DNA from: Bacillota bacterium
Lineage (GTDB): Bacteria > Bacillota > Clostridia > Christensenellales > Aristaeellaceae
Assembly (NCBI GenBank): GCA_023459275.1
Contig: JAEWVC010000038.1
Location: forward strand, 1-64,000
Reading direction: 5' to 3'
Length of the DNA: 64,000 bases
Every line of letters starts with the position of its first letter. The first letter of the stretch is position 1. The notes beneath the pieces were generated by a model. It saw only the letters and a program-made list of their open reading frames with translations, was not told the origin of the DNA and did not search any database. Both the position numbers and the translations under genes were made by a program. Below, one piece after another: positions 1 to 7,800 of the stretch.

Positions 1-184
1 GGGTTCCTGTGGCCGGATGGAGTTTGCTGCCGATTGGGCGCAATATGGCCCGGATGCCTTTTCCATGATGGTGCTGGATACGCTGAAAAAAGACCCCGAC
101 CAATCCCTGCAGGATTTTCGGGAGGAAGTGCAGGCGCTGGCGGACATGTACCGCGCCAAGCGTGATCCGCTGACGTCATATTAG
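1..184 (+). CDS. GIY-YIG nuclease family protein, C-terminal fragment (5' end outside window)
   Basis: An open frame enters from the left edge (codons start at base 2) and ends at TAG 182-184, giving the last 60 residues of a protein. The visible pattern (ADWAQYGPDAF, then VLDTL, then a helical tail with Asp, Glu, Gln and Leu ending in an ALADMYR segment) resembles the C-terminal half of small clostridial GIY-YIG family proteins, where a WxxxGxxAF segment is followed by a helical tail. The catalytic GIY and YIG strands would lie upstream, outside the window, so nuclease activity cannot be judged. No downstream partner is on the same strand; the next gene, tmcAL, is convergent. Confidence 0.5.
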   Translation, partial: GSCGRMEFAADWAQYGPDAFSMMVLDTLKKDPDQSLQDFREEVQALADMYRAKRDPLTSY

Positions 185-192
185 TCTGGATA

Positions 193-249
193 AAGTTTTC
201 TAAGCTGGGGTCCGGGGAGTCCTTCTTTTTCAAAAGACGGACTCCCCGG
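193..249. repeat. Gene-end palindrome with A/T loop, copy A
   Basis: An AAGTTTT box is followed by an 11-base inverted repeat (212-222 against 239-249) whose loop is CTTTTTCAAAA-like. The right arm overlaps the stop codon and last codons of tmcAL. Related elements lie at 44541-44600 and 57392-57446, in each case just 3' of a minus-strand gene. The T-run sits in the loop rather than after the stem, so it is not a textbook intrinsic terminator. Confidence 0.6.
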
Positions 250-1468
250 CTTTCCCCTCGTCCTTGCCGGTGCCCCCCGCCTTTGCCCGCACCACCTGCT
301 GGCGGTAGCCTTCCCCCAGGGGCAGGCCGGCGCCCATGGCCCACAGGTCATAGGCGGTCATATCCAGCAGGAAGCACCGCTCCTTCAGCCGGCGGGCGGG
401 CTTGGTGTACAAAAGCCCGGGGGACACGGCCTTCAAATAGGGCCTGGCGGCGGGGGTAAAGCCCAGCAGCCGGAAATCGCCGGGGGGGCTTGTCCAAAAA
501 TACTCCTTGGTGAAGCCCAGCAGGATATAGGCCATCAGCCGGTTCAGCCGGGCGTAGGTATAGCGCTTTGTCTTGATGGCGGCCAGCAGGTCAAGCCGCG
601 TAGCGTAAAGGGGCGCCAAGCGGGCGACGCGCTGGTCCAGCCCTTCGCTGACGCCGGGATAATTGCACAGATTATCCGGGGTAAGGAGGCGCAGCTTTTC
701 CCGCAGCACAAGGTCCAGCGCTTCCGGGCGGTGGACGCGCCCCTCCTCCAGGTCGCTTTTCAAAAGCGGCAGCGCGTTTTGCGGCATATGCTGTTCAAGA
801 AAGCGCCAATCTCCCCGGCAGACGGCCTCCCGAAGGGCAGTTGCGGAGGCGAAGCCCGTCAAAAAGCCCGTATCGTGGTAATCCCCCAGCCGAAGCACGG
901 GCACCGGTATCATATTGCTCTTCAGGCGCAGTAGCGCCCGGAGGTAGCAGATGGCCAGCACATTGTTGGGTGCGGAAACCAGGCCGCCCCCGGGATGCCC
1001 CAAAGCGGCTTCCAGCGCGTCGCCTTGGGCCTTGGCGTAGGGCCAGCCCTTTTGAAGCCTCGCTTCCAGCATGGACAGGAAGATGTCCGGCTGCTGCTCC
1101 AAAATTTTTGCGGCTTTCCAAAGGCTGTCGATGTCTCCGCTCTCGCAGCCGAAGGAAAGATGGGTCGCCCCCAAGGCCGCAAGGATGGAAACGCCGCCCA
1201 ACGCAAAGAATTCCGCGTCCCGCACCGCGTGGAAGGCCGGCAGTTCCACCACCACGTCCGCGCCGTTTTTGAGCGCCATCTCCGCCCGCACCCGGGGGGA
1301 GAGCAGCGCGGCGTCCCCCCGCTGGGTAAAGGGGCCGCTCATGACGCATACCACCACCTGGGCGTTGGAAAGCTCCCGCGCCCGCTTGAGGTGGTAGGCG
1401 TGCCCCTTGTGAAAGGGGTTGTACTCGCAGATCACACCGCAGACGTTTTGGGAAAATGTGGTCTCCAT
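230..1468 (-). CDS. tmcAL: tRNA(Met) cytidine acetate ligase TmcAL
   Basis: 412 residues. The N-terminus carries the nucleotidyltransferase signature CGVICEYNPFHKGHAYHL (HxGH-like, about residues 10-27), then MSGPFTQRGD and LSFGCESGD, as in the YlbM/TmcAL family. Family knowledge: TmcAL activates acetate with ATP as acetyl-AMP and acetylates the wobble cytidine of elongator tRNA(Met), giving ac4C34. Length matches the family (about 400). The ATG at 1468 is preceded by AAGGAACG. It is divergent from pta-ackA, with a 171-base gap that holds the pta promoter. The last codons overlap a palindromic repeat, so the C-terminal tail is probably not conserved. Confidence 0.93.
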   Translation of the reverse strand: METTFSQNVCGVICEYNPFHKGHAYHLKRARELSNAQVVVCVMSGPFTQRGDAALLSPRVRAEMALKNGADVVVELPAFHAVRDAEFFALGGVSILAALGATHLSFGCESGDIDSLWKAAKILEQQPDIFLSMLEARLQKGWPYAKAQGDALEAALGHPGGGLVSAPNNVLAICYLRALLRLKSNMIPVPVLRLGDYHDTGFLTGFASATALREAVCRGDWRFLEQHMPQNALPLLKSDLEEGRVHRPEALDLVLREKLRLLTPDNLCNYPGVSEGLDQRVARLAPLYATRLDLLAAIKTKRYTYARLNRLMAYILLGFTKEYFWTSPPGDFRLLGFTPAARPYLKAVSPGLLYTKPARRLKERCFLLDMTAYDLWAMGAGLPLGEGYRQQVVRAKAGGTGKDEGKAGESVF

Positions 1469-1572
1469 AGGCCGTTCCTTTGCGCTGTATTTTTCCTGGT
1501 TCTTTTTCGCAGATGGCAGAAATTATTCGCATTTTGAATGATGGAACCCTTTTTTTTCATGCGCAAATCCTG

Positions 1573-1578
1573 TATAAT
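1573..1578 (+). promoter_or_regulatory. Candidate -10 element for pta-ackA
   Basis: A perfect TATAAT, preceded by CCTG, lies 62 bases before the pta start codon in the divergent tmcAL/pta gap. The stretch 17-18 bases upstream is a T-run with no good -35 match, so the promoter assignment is tentative. Confidence 0.45.
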
Positions 1579-1639
1579 TGGTTGGTTGGAATGCATGCGC
1601 GTCAAACGCGTTCATTTTTATGTCAAGGAGGGTATTGCC

Positions 1640-2635
1640 ATGTCCGCGCTGGAAAAAATCAAGGCAAAAGCCAGACAGAACGTAAAGCATATCGTGCTGG
1701 CGGAAGGAACAGAGCCCCGCACCGTAAAGGCGTCGGCGCAGATCGTAAAGGAAGGCGTGGCCCGGGTTACGCTGGTAGGCCCCGCGGAAGAAATCAAAAA
1801 GGTGGCAGCGGCCCAGCAGGTGGACCTGGCCGGCGTCGCTATCGAGGATCCCGCCGTCAGCGGAAAAACGGCGCCCTATGCCCAGCTGCTGTATGAGCTT
1901 CGCAAGAATAAGGGCATGACCCCGGAGCAGGCGGATGAGCTGGTGCGCAAAAACACGCTGTACTTTGCCACCGTCATGGTCAAGGCGGGGGACGCCGACG
2001 GCATGGTGGCCGGGGCCATCAATTCCACGGGCAACACGCTTCGGCCCGCGCTTCAGATCATCAAAACCGCGCCGGGCATCTCCGTGGTATCCTCCTGCTT
2101 TTTGATGGAGCTGCCCAACAAAACCTACGGTGACGACGGCCTGCTGGTGTTCGGCGACTGCGCCGTGATCCCCAACCCCACCGCGGATGAGCTGGCGGCC
2201 ATCGCCATCGCCAGCGCCCAGACCGGCAAGGAACTGACGGGGCTGGATCCCAAGGTGGCTATGCTCTCCTTCTCCACCAAGGGCAGCGCCAGCCATGAAC
2301 TGGTGACCAAGGTGCAGGAGGCCACAAAGAAGGTCAGAGAGCTGAAGCCGGACCTTAACGTGGACGGCGAGCTGCAGGCGGACGCGGCCCTGGTGGAATC
2401 CGTGGGCAAACTGAAAAGCCCCGGCAGCCCCGTGGCCGGCCATGCCAACGTGCTGGTCTTCCCCGATCTGCAGGCCGGCAACATCGGCTACAAGCTGGTG
2501 CAGCGCCTGGCGGGGGCGGAGGCCATCGGGCCCATCGTGCAGGGCCTTAACAAGCCCGTGAACGATCTTAGCCGCGGCTGCTCGGTGGAGGACATCGTCA
2601 GCGTTGTGGCCATCACCGCCGTCAAGGCGCAATAA
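1640..2635 (+). CDS. pta: Phosphate acetyltransferase
   Basis: 331 residues. Pta interconverts acetyl-CoA plus phosphate with acetyl phosphate plus CoA, the first step of the acetate-forming ATP-yielding pathway. Visible family segments are VLAEGTEPRT near the N-terminus, DGMVAGAINSTGNTLRPALQ (about 115-134), SSCFLMELPN, and ELQADAALVESVGKLKSPGS followed by NVLVFPDLQAGNIGYKLVQR. The start is taken at the ATG at 1640 because AAGGAGGG lies 7-8 bases upstream and the length matches the short Pta class; an upstream in-frame ATG at 1538 would add 34 unrelated residues. ackA follows after 24 bases, so the two form an operon. Confidence 0.97.
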   Translation: MSALEKIKAKARQNVKHIVLAEGTEPRTVKASAQIVKEGVARVTLVGPAEEIKKVAAAQQVDLAGVAIEDPAVSGKTAPYAQLLYELRKNKGMTPEQADELVRKNTLYFATVMVKAGDADGMVAGAINSTGNTLRPALQIIKTAPGISVVSSCFLMELPNKTYGDDGLLVFGDCAVIPNPTADELAAIAIASAQTGKELTGLDPKVAMLSFSTKGSASHELVTKVQEATKKVRELKPDLNVDGELQADAALVESVGKLKSPGSPVAGHANVLVFPDLQAGNIGYKLVQRLAGAEAIGPIVQGLNKPVNDLSRGCSVEDIVSVVAITAVKAQ

Positions 2636-2659
2636 AGCAGCAAGGGAGTTACAACTGTC

Positions 2660-3853
2660 ATGAAAATACTGATTTTGAATGCCGGTTCCTCGTCGCTTAA
2701 GTACCAACTGATCGATATGCGGGATGAGACCATTCTGGCCAAGGGCCTGGTGGAGCGCATCGGCATCGCGGGCAGCAAGATCAAGCAAACGGCGGGGGGC
2801 AAGGTGTTTGAGACCGAAGCGCCCATGAAGGACCATGTGGAGGGCATCCAGTACATGCTCTCCGCCCTTACGGACAAGGAAAAGGGCGTGGTCAGGAACA
2901 TGGACGAGATCGGCGCGGTGGGCCACCGCGTGCTGCACGGCGGCGAGAAATTTACCGCTTCCGTGCTGGTGAACGACGCTGTCATCGCCGCCATCGAGGA
3001 GAACATCCCCCTGGGCCCGCTGCACAACCCCGCCAATTTGATGGGCATCCGCGCCTGCCAGAAGATTATGCCCACCACGCCCAACGTGGCGGTGTTCGAC
3101 ACGGCTTTCCATCAAACCATGCCCAAGAAGGCGTATCTGTACGGTGTGCCTAAGGAATACTATACCCGCCTGAAGATCCGCCGCTATGGCTTCCACGGCA
3201 CCTCCCACCGCTATGTCAGTAAGCGCGCCGCCGAATTCCTGGGGCTGCCCCAGGAGGGCTTGCGTCTCATCACCTGCCATCTGGGCAACGGCTCCTCCCT
3301 GGCCGCGGTGAAGGATGGCAAGTGCATCGACACCAGCATGGGCATTACGCCTCTGGAGGGCGTTATCATGGGCACGCGCTCGGGCAGCCTGGACCCGGCC
3401 GTGGTGCAGTTCATCGCCAATAACGATCACAAGACGGTGGACGAGGTGCTGGAAATCCTGAATAAAAAGTCCGGCCTCATCGGCCTTTCCGGCATTTCCA
3501 GCGACATGCGCGACATCGACGCCGCCGCCGACAAGGGCAACGCGGACGCCATCATCGCCAGGGACATCCTGGTCTACGGCATCCGCAAATACATCGGCGC
3601 CTATGCCGCCGCCATGAACGGGGTGGACGTGATCGTGTTTACCGCCGGCATCGGCGAAAACAACACGACCCTGCGCCGCCTGGTCATGGAAGGCTTCGAG
3701 TTCCTGGGGGCCAAGCTGGACCCGGAAAAGAACAAGACCAGGGACGAGGCCGTGATCTCCACCGATGACAGCAAGGTGAAGGTTGTAGTCATCCCCACCA
3801 ACGAGGAGATCGTCATCGCCAGGGATACGCTGGAATTGGTTACTGCCAAGTGA
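2660..3853 (+). CDS. ackA: Acetate kinase
   Basis: 397 residues, full length for the family. It transfers the phosphoryl group of acetyl phosphate to ADP, giving acetate and ATP. Visible signatures are the N-terminal phosphate loop MKILILNAGSSSLKYQL, VGHRVLHGGEKF (about 93-104), the FDTAFHQTMP segment, RRYGFHGTSH (about 175-184), CHLGNGSSLAA and FTAGIGENN near residue 325. It is the second gene of the pta-ackA operon, with a GGGAG ribosome site before the ATG. The following yceD-rpmF unit has its own promoter. Confidence 0.98.
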   Translation: MKILILNAGSSSLKYQLIDMRDETILAKGLVERIGIAGSKIKQTAGGKVFETEAPMKDHVEGIQYMLSALTDKEKGVVRNMDEIGAVGHRVLHGGEKFTASVLVNDAVIAAIEENIPLGPLHNPANLMGIRACQKIMPTTPNVAVFDTAFHQTMPKKAYLYGVPKEYYTRLKIRRYGFHGTSHRYVSKRAAEFLGLPQEGLRLITCHLGNGSSLAAVKDGKCIDTSMGITPLEGVIMGTRSGSLDPAVVQFIANNDHKTVDEVLEILNKKSGLIGLSGISSDMRDIDAAADKGNADAIIARDILVYGIRKYIGAYAAAMNGVDVIVFTAGIGENNTTLRRLVMEGFEFLGAKLDPEKNKTRDEAVISTDDSKVKVVVIPTNEEIVIARDTLELVTAK

Positions 3854-3873
3854 ACCTTCCGAAAAAATAAAGA

Positions 3874-3902
3874 TTGACAAATTTCTCCCCGCATTCTATA
3901 AT
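3874..3902 (+). promoter_or_regulatory. Consensus sigma-A promoter of yceD-rpmF
   Basis: TTGACA (3874-3879), exactly 17 bases, then TATAAT (3897-3902). Both hexamers are perfect and the yceD ATG follows 30 bases after the -10 box. Confidence 0.88.
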
Positions 3903-3931
3903 AGTCGACGGTCACATTTTGAGGTGAAGGC

Positions 3932-4438
3932 ATGCTTTTGGACATTTCCCGGGCGCTTCGCTCCCAAGGAACAGAGTTCCCCTTTGAACTTGGCGGCGAA
4001 ATACCCACCCAGGACATCCTGGGAGAAGCGGTTTCCTTTGACAAGGTAACGCTCAGCGGCACCTACAATGCCGCGGGAAAAAGCGTGCTGATCATGGGAC
4101 GGCTTACCGCCACGGCCAAAGCCCGGTGCGTAAAGTGCCTGGAACCGGCGCAGGCCCAATTGGCGGCCCCTTTCCGGGAAACCTTCGTTCAGGACGGAGA
4201 CCCGGAGGATCCGGACAAGTTCGCCTTTCAGGGGTCGAATTTGGACCTTGGCCATTTGGCGCTGTCCCTGGCCGTATTGAATCTTCCCATGCGCTTTCTG
4301 TGCGGGGGGGATTGCAAAGGCCTTTGCCCGGTGTGCGGGAAAAACCTGAACAGGGAACATTGCACTTGCCGGAAGGAATCGCCGGAAAAGCATCCTTTTG
4401 AGGCTTTGCAGACGCTTTTCAAGGATGAGGAGGTGTAG
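3932..4438 (+). CDS. yceD: YceD family (DUF177) protein, metal-binding
   Basis: 168 residues. The family sits directly upstream of rpmF in most bacteria and is linked to 23S rRNA accumulation and large-subunit biogenesis; its exact biochemical role is unsettled. The protein has an RCVKCLEP CxxC pair near residue 66 and a C-terminal cluster of cysteines (CGGDCKGLCPVCGKN, then HCTC), typical of the firmicute form and suggesting zinc binding. The ATG at 3932 has GAGGTGAAGG just upstream. rpmF begins 3 bases after its stop codon, so the two are translated together from the strong promoter at 3874-3902. Confidence 0.9.
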   Translation: MLLDISRALRSQGTEFPFELGGEIPTQDILGEAVSFDKVTLSGTYNAAGKSVLIMGRLTATAKARCVKCLEPAQAQLAAPFRETFVQDGDPEDPDKFAFQGSNLDLGHLALSLAVLNLPMRFLCGGDCKGLCPVCGKNLNREHCTCRKESPEKHPFEALQTLFKDEEV

Positions 4439-4441
4439 GTC

Positions 4442-4636
4442 ATGGCTCTACCGAAATATAGAATTTCCAAGGCCCGCAAGCACAGCCGCCGTGCCAACTG
4501 GAAGCTGTCGCTTCCCGGCATCGTGGAATGCCCCCAGTGCCACAAGATGAAGATGTCCCACAGGGTTTGCAAGCACTGCGGCTATTACGACGGCAAGCAG
4601 GTCGTAAAGGTCGAGGAAGAAAAGAAAAAGGCGTAA
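4442..4636 (+). CDS. rpmF: 50S ribosomal protein L32
   Basis: 64 residues, normal length. The N-terminus MALPKYRISKARKHSRRA is the L32 hallmark. Four cysteines (C30, C33, C43, C46) form the zinc-ribbon of the C+ paralogue. The tail is lysine/glutamate rich. It is coupled to yceD (3-base gap) and is the last gene before the T-box leader of the valS unit. Confidence 0.98.
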   Translation: MALPKYRISKARKHSRRANWKLSLPGIVECPQCHKMKMSHRVCKHCGYYDGKQVVKVEEEKKKA

Positions 4637-4684
4637 ACACCCCGCGCGAAGCTTTCTTTGTGCAAGGGGTTCTATATCGCCGGC

Positions 4685-4920
4685 CCCGGGAAAAAGAGGA
4701 GTACATCCGGTCCCCTTCAAGAGAGCGGCGCCCACCGGCTGAAAGGCGCCGTAAGGCAGGGCGGGTGGAAGGTCGCTTTGGAGGGCGGCGGGGGAAAGGG
4801 CTGCGCCCTATTACTCTGCCCGGCTGCGCCCGTTATAGCGCAAAGAGGCGGCGTATGCCGCGAAAAAAGGTGGTACCACGGAGCCGTTCCGTCCTTCGGG
4901 ATACGGGCGGCTTTTTCTTT
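4685..4920 (+). promoter_or_regulatory. T-box leader (probable valine tRNA sensor) upstream of valS
   Basis: The conserved T-box antiterminator sequence AGGTGGTACCACGG lies at 4868-4881, followed by a GC-rich hairpin and a T-run (about 4881-4920) that act as the terminator. Upstream, GGAGTA, AGAGAG and GGCTGAAAGG segments fit Stem I. A GTC triplet at 4772-4774, just after a GAA, is a candidate valine specifier codon, which agrees with valS downstream. Uncharged tRNA should allow read-through into the small membrane gene and valS. The 5' boundary and specifier are inferred; the antiterminator motif is seen directly. Confidence 0.9.
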
Positions 4921-4946
4921 ATGTACGCGGAGGGAGGGGATCAGCC

Positions 4947-5150
4947 GTGGATTTGGCTGGGATCGTCCAAAGGCTTGATATTCCGGGGCTTCTTCTCTTG
5001 GTGCTGGGCGCGCTGACAGGCTTTGCGGGTCACAGGCTTGCCGCCCTGCTTTTCCCCAAAGCCGGGGAAAAGGCGCAGGTGTTTATCCGCTTTGCAGGCC
5101 TGGCCATGGCATTCCTGGGCGCGCTGATTTTGCTGGACGTATTCGCGTGA
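4947..5150 (+). CDS. Small two-helix membrane protein between T-box and valS
   Basis: 67 residues from a GTG start with AGGGAGGGGA just upstream. Two hydrophobic helices are evident (about residues 12-33 and 46-66), joined by a short basic/acidic loop; there are no cysteines or known catalytic motifs. It lies between the T-box terminator and valS and stops 13 bases before the valS start, so its expression should follow valyl-tRNA charging. I do not recognise the family. It could be a leader-type translational coupling gene or an unrelated small membrane protein. Confidence 0.65.
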   Translation: MDLAGIVQRLDIPGLLLLVLGALTGFAGHRLAALLFPKAGEKAQVFIRFAGLAMAFLGALILLDVFA

Positions 5151-5163
5151 GGAGGGTTTTATT

Positions 5164-7800
5164 TTGGAAATGGAAAAGGTGTTCAATCCCCAGGAAATCG
5201 AGGCGAAGCTTTATCAGGCCTGGGAGGAATCCGGGGCCTTCAAGGGCCAAAGGATACACGGCAAAAAATCCTTCACCATCGTCATGCCTCCCCCCAATAT
5301 CACAGGCCAGCTCCATATGGGCCACGCCATGGACTGCCTTATGCAGGATGCCCCCGTGCGCTACCACCGCATGAAGGGGGACAACACCCTCTGGCTGCCC
5401 GGCACCGACCACGCCTCCATCGCCACAGAAGTCAAAATTGTGGAGCAGATGGCCAAGGAAGGCCTGAAAAAGGAGGACATCGGCCGGGACGCTTTTTTGG
5501 AGCGTGCCTGGAAATGGAAGGAAGAATACGGCGGGCGCATCACCAGACAGCTCCGCAGGCTTGGCGCAAGCTGCGACTGGAGCCGGGAGCGTTTCACCAT
5601 GGACGCGGGCTGCTCCAAGGCTGTGCGGGAAGTGTTTGTGCGGCTGTATGAAAAGGACCTGATCTACCGGGGCGACCGCATCATCAACTGGTGCTCCGAC
5701 TGCAAGACGGCACTGTCCGACGCCGAGGTGGAGTATGAGGAGCAGGCCTCCCACCTGTGGCACATCCGCTATCCCGGCGCGGATGGCAGCGAAGGCGTGG
5801 TGGTGGCCACCACCAGACCCGAAACCATGCTGGGGGATACCGGCGTAGCCGTGAACCCGGAGGACGGGCGCTACACCCATCTGGTGGGAAAAACGGTGAT
5901 CCTGCCGCTGATGGACAGAGAGATCCCCGTGGTGGCCGACAGCTACGTGGACAGGGAGTTCGGCACCGGCGCGGTGAAGATGACCCCGGCCCACGACCCC
6001 AACGACTTTGAGGTGGCACAGCGCCACAACCTGGCCATCCTGCGGGTGACCAATGATGACGGCACCATGAACGCAAATGCGGGCAGGTACGAAGGGCTTA
6101 CGCAATCTGCCTGCCGCAGGCAGGTGGTGGAGGACCTTCAAAAGCTGGGCCTGCTGGTGAAAATTGAGGACTACACCCACAACGTGGGCACCTGCTACCG
6201 CTGCCACAAGACCGTGGAGCCGCTGGTAAGCCGCCAATGGTTCGTTAAGATGAAGCCGCTGGCCGAGCCCGCCATCCAGGTGGTCAAGGAAGGCAAAACG
6301 AATTTTGTCCCGGAGCGGTTTTCCAAAACGTATTTTAATTGGATGGAGAACATCAGGGACTGGTGCATCAGCCGTCAGCTCTGGTGGGGCCACCGTATTC
6401 CTGCCTGGTACTGTGATGACTGCGGCCACATGACTGTGGCAAAAGAAGAACCGGCCGCCTGCGAAAAGTGCGGCAGCACCCATATCCATCAGGATGAGGA
6501 TGTGCTGGACACCTGGTTCTCCTCCGCCCTGTGGCCCTTCTCCACTTTGGGATGGCCGGACAAGACGGAAGACCTCAAATTCTTCTATCCTACCGACGTA
6601 TTGGTGACCGGCTACGACATCATTTTCTTCTGGGTGGCAAGGATGATCTTCAGCGGCATTGAGCAGATGGGGGAAACGCCCTTCCACACCGTGCTGATCC
6701 ACGGCCTGGTGCGGGATGAAAAGGGGAGAAAGATGTCCAAGTCCCTGGGCAACGGCGTGGACCCCCTGGATGTCATTGAGCAGTACGGCGCCGACGCGCT
6801 GCGCTTCTCCCTGGCCATGGGCGTGAGCCCCGGTAATGACACCCGCTATTCCACCGAAAAGGTGGAGGCCGCCAGAAACTTTGCCAACAAGGTGTGGAAC
6901 GCCTCCCGCTTTGTGCTGATGTATGCCAAGGATAAGGAGGAATTGGCCGGAAAAGACCTGCTTTTACCGGACAAATGGATCCTTTCCCGCAGCCATGAAG
7001 CCATCAGGGAAGTGTCCGCCCACATGGAGGACGGGGACTTTGGCCTTGCGGCGCAGAAGATCTATGACTTCGCCTGGTCGGAATTTTGCGATTGGTATAT
7101 CGAGCTTTCCAAGGGCCGCCTGATGGGCGAGGACGTCCATAGCCGCAAAACGGCCCAGGCTGTGCTCCTTTATGTGCTGGAAACGCTGCTGAAACTGCTG
7201 CATCCTTTCATGCCCTACTTAACGGAGGCTGTGTACGGAAGCCTGCCCGGTGCCGAAGGCTTTTTGATGCTCTCCCCCTGGCCGGAAGCGGACCCCGCTC
7301 ATGACTTTGCCCCGGAGGAAGCCCAGATGCAGGGCGTGATGGATATGATCAAAACCATCCGCAACCTCAGGGCTGAAATGAATGTGGCCGCAGGCAAGCG
7401 CGTGCGGCTGATGCTCCTGCCCGCGGAGGGCTGGGCGGAATCCCTGAAGGGAGCGGAGCTGTATTTCCAGCGGCTGGCCGGCGTGCTAAGCAGCGAAGTG
7501 CTGGCTGGCAGGGATCAAATCTCGGGCAAGACGGTGAGCGCCGTGTGCGCCGCCGGGGAACTGTTCATCCCCCTTGGCGACCTGGTGGATTTTGAAAAGG
7601 AGACCGCCCGCCTTGAAAAGGAGCGGGAGAACCTGCTTAAGGAGATCGCAAGGGGCGAAGGCAAGCTGAACAACGATGGTTTCCTGCAAAAAGCCCCCGC
7701 CGCCTTGGTGGAGCAGGAAAAAGCAAAGCTTGAAACAAACCGGCAGATGGCCCTGTCCCTTGAAAACCGGATCGCGGAACTGAAGGGGATGGATGCATGA
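5164..7800 (+). CDS. valS: Valyl-tRNA synthetase
   Basis: 878 residues, a class I synthetase that charges tRNA(Val) and edits threonyl-tRNA(Val). The HIGH-type motif appears as PPPNITGQLHMGHA (HMGH at 51-54) and KMSKS near residue 523. The editing domain contains the TTRPETMLGDTGVAVNP block (about 218-234). A CxxC zinc-like pair (CDDCGH, CEKCGS) lies in the insertion around residues 417-440. The C-terminal 70 residues form the usual Glu/Lys-rich coiled coil. TTG at 5164 is chosen because GAGGAGGG lies 7 bases upstream; an ATG two codons later is the alternative. folC overlaps its stop codon by 4 bases. Confidence 0.97.
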   Translation: MEMEKVFNPQEIEAKLYQAWEESGAFKGQRIHGKKSFTIVMPPPNITGQLHMGHAMDCLMQDAPVRYHRMKGDNTLWLPGTDHASIATEVKIVEQMAKEGLKKEDIGRDAFLERAWKWKEEYGGRITRQLRRLGASCDWSRERFTMDAGCSKAVREVFVRLYEKDLIYRGDRIINWCSDCKTALSDAEVEYEEQASHLWHIRYPGADGSEGVVVATTRPETMLGDTGVAVNPEDGRYTHLVGKTVILPLMDREIPVVADSYVDREFGTGAVKMTPAHDPNDFEVAQRHNLAILRVTNDDGTMNANAGRYEGLTQSACRRQVVEDLQKLGLLVKIEDYTHNVGTCYRCHKTVEPLVSRQWFVKMKPLAEPAIQVVKEGKTNFVPERFSKTYFNWMENIRDWCISRQLWWGHRIPAWYCDDCGHMTVAKEEPAACEKCGSTHIHQDEDVLDTWFSSALWPFSTLGWPDKTEDLKFFYPTDVLVTGYDIIFFWVARMIFSGIEQMGETPFHTVLIHGLVRDEKGRKMSKSLGNGVDPLDVIEQYGADALRFSLAMGVSPGNDTRYSTEKVEAARNFANKVWNASRFVLMYAKDKEELAGKDLLLPDKWILSRSHEAIREVSAHMEDGDFGLAAQKIYDFAWSEFCDWYIELSKGRLMGEDVHSRKTAQAVLLYVLETLLKLLHPFMPYLTEAVYGSLPGAEGFLMLSPWPEADPAHDFAPEEAQMQGVMDMIKTIRNLRAEMNVAAGKRVRLMLLPAEGWAESLKGAELYFQRLAGVLSSEVLAGRDQISGKTVSAVCAAGELFIPLGDLVDFEKETARLEKERENLLKEIARGEGKLNNDGFLQKAPAALVEQEKAKLETNRQMALSLENRIAELKGMDA

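Noticed and set aside
1523..3880. 785-codon open frame antisense to pta and ackA
   Set aside because: It covers two certain genes on the other strand, has no recognisable domain and is low-complexity (His, Gly, Val, Gln rich), as expected for a GC-skew shadow frame.
5083..6702. 539-codon open frame antisense to valS
   Set aside because: Runs against conserved valyl-tRNA synthetase motifs; composition typical of antisense shadows.
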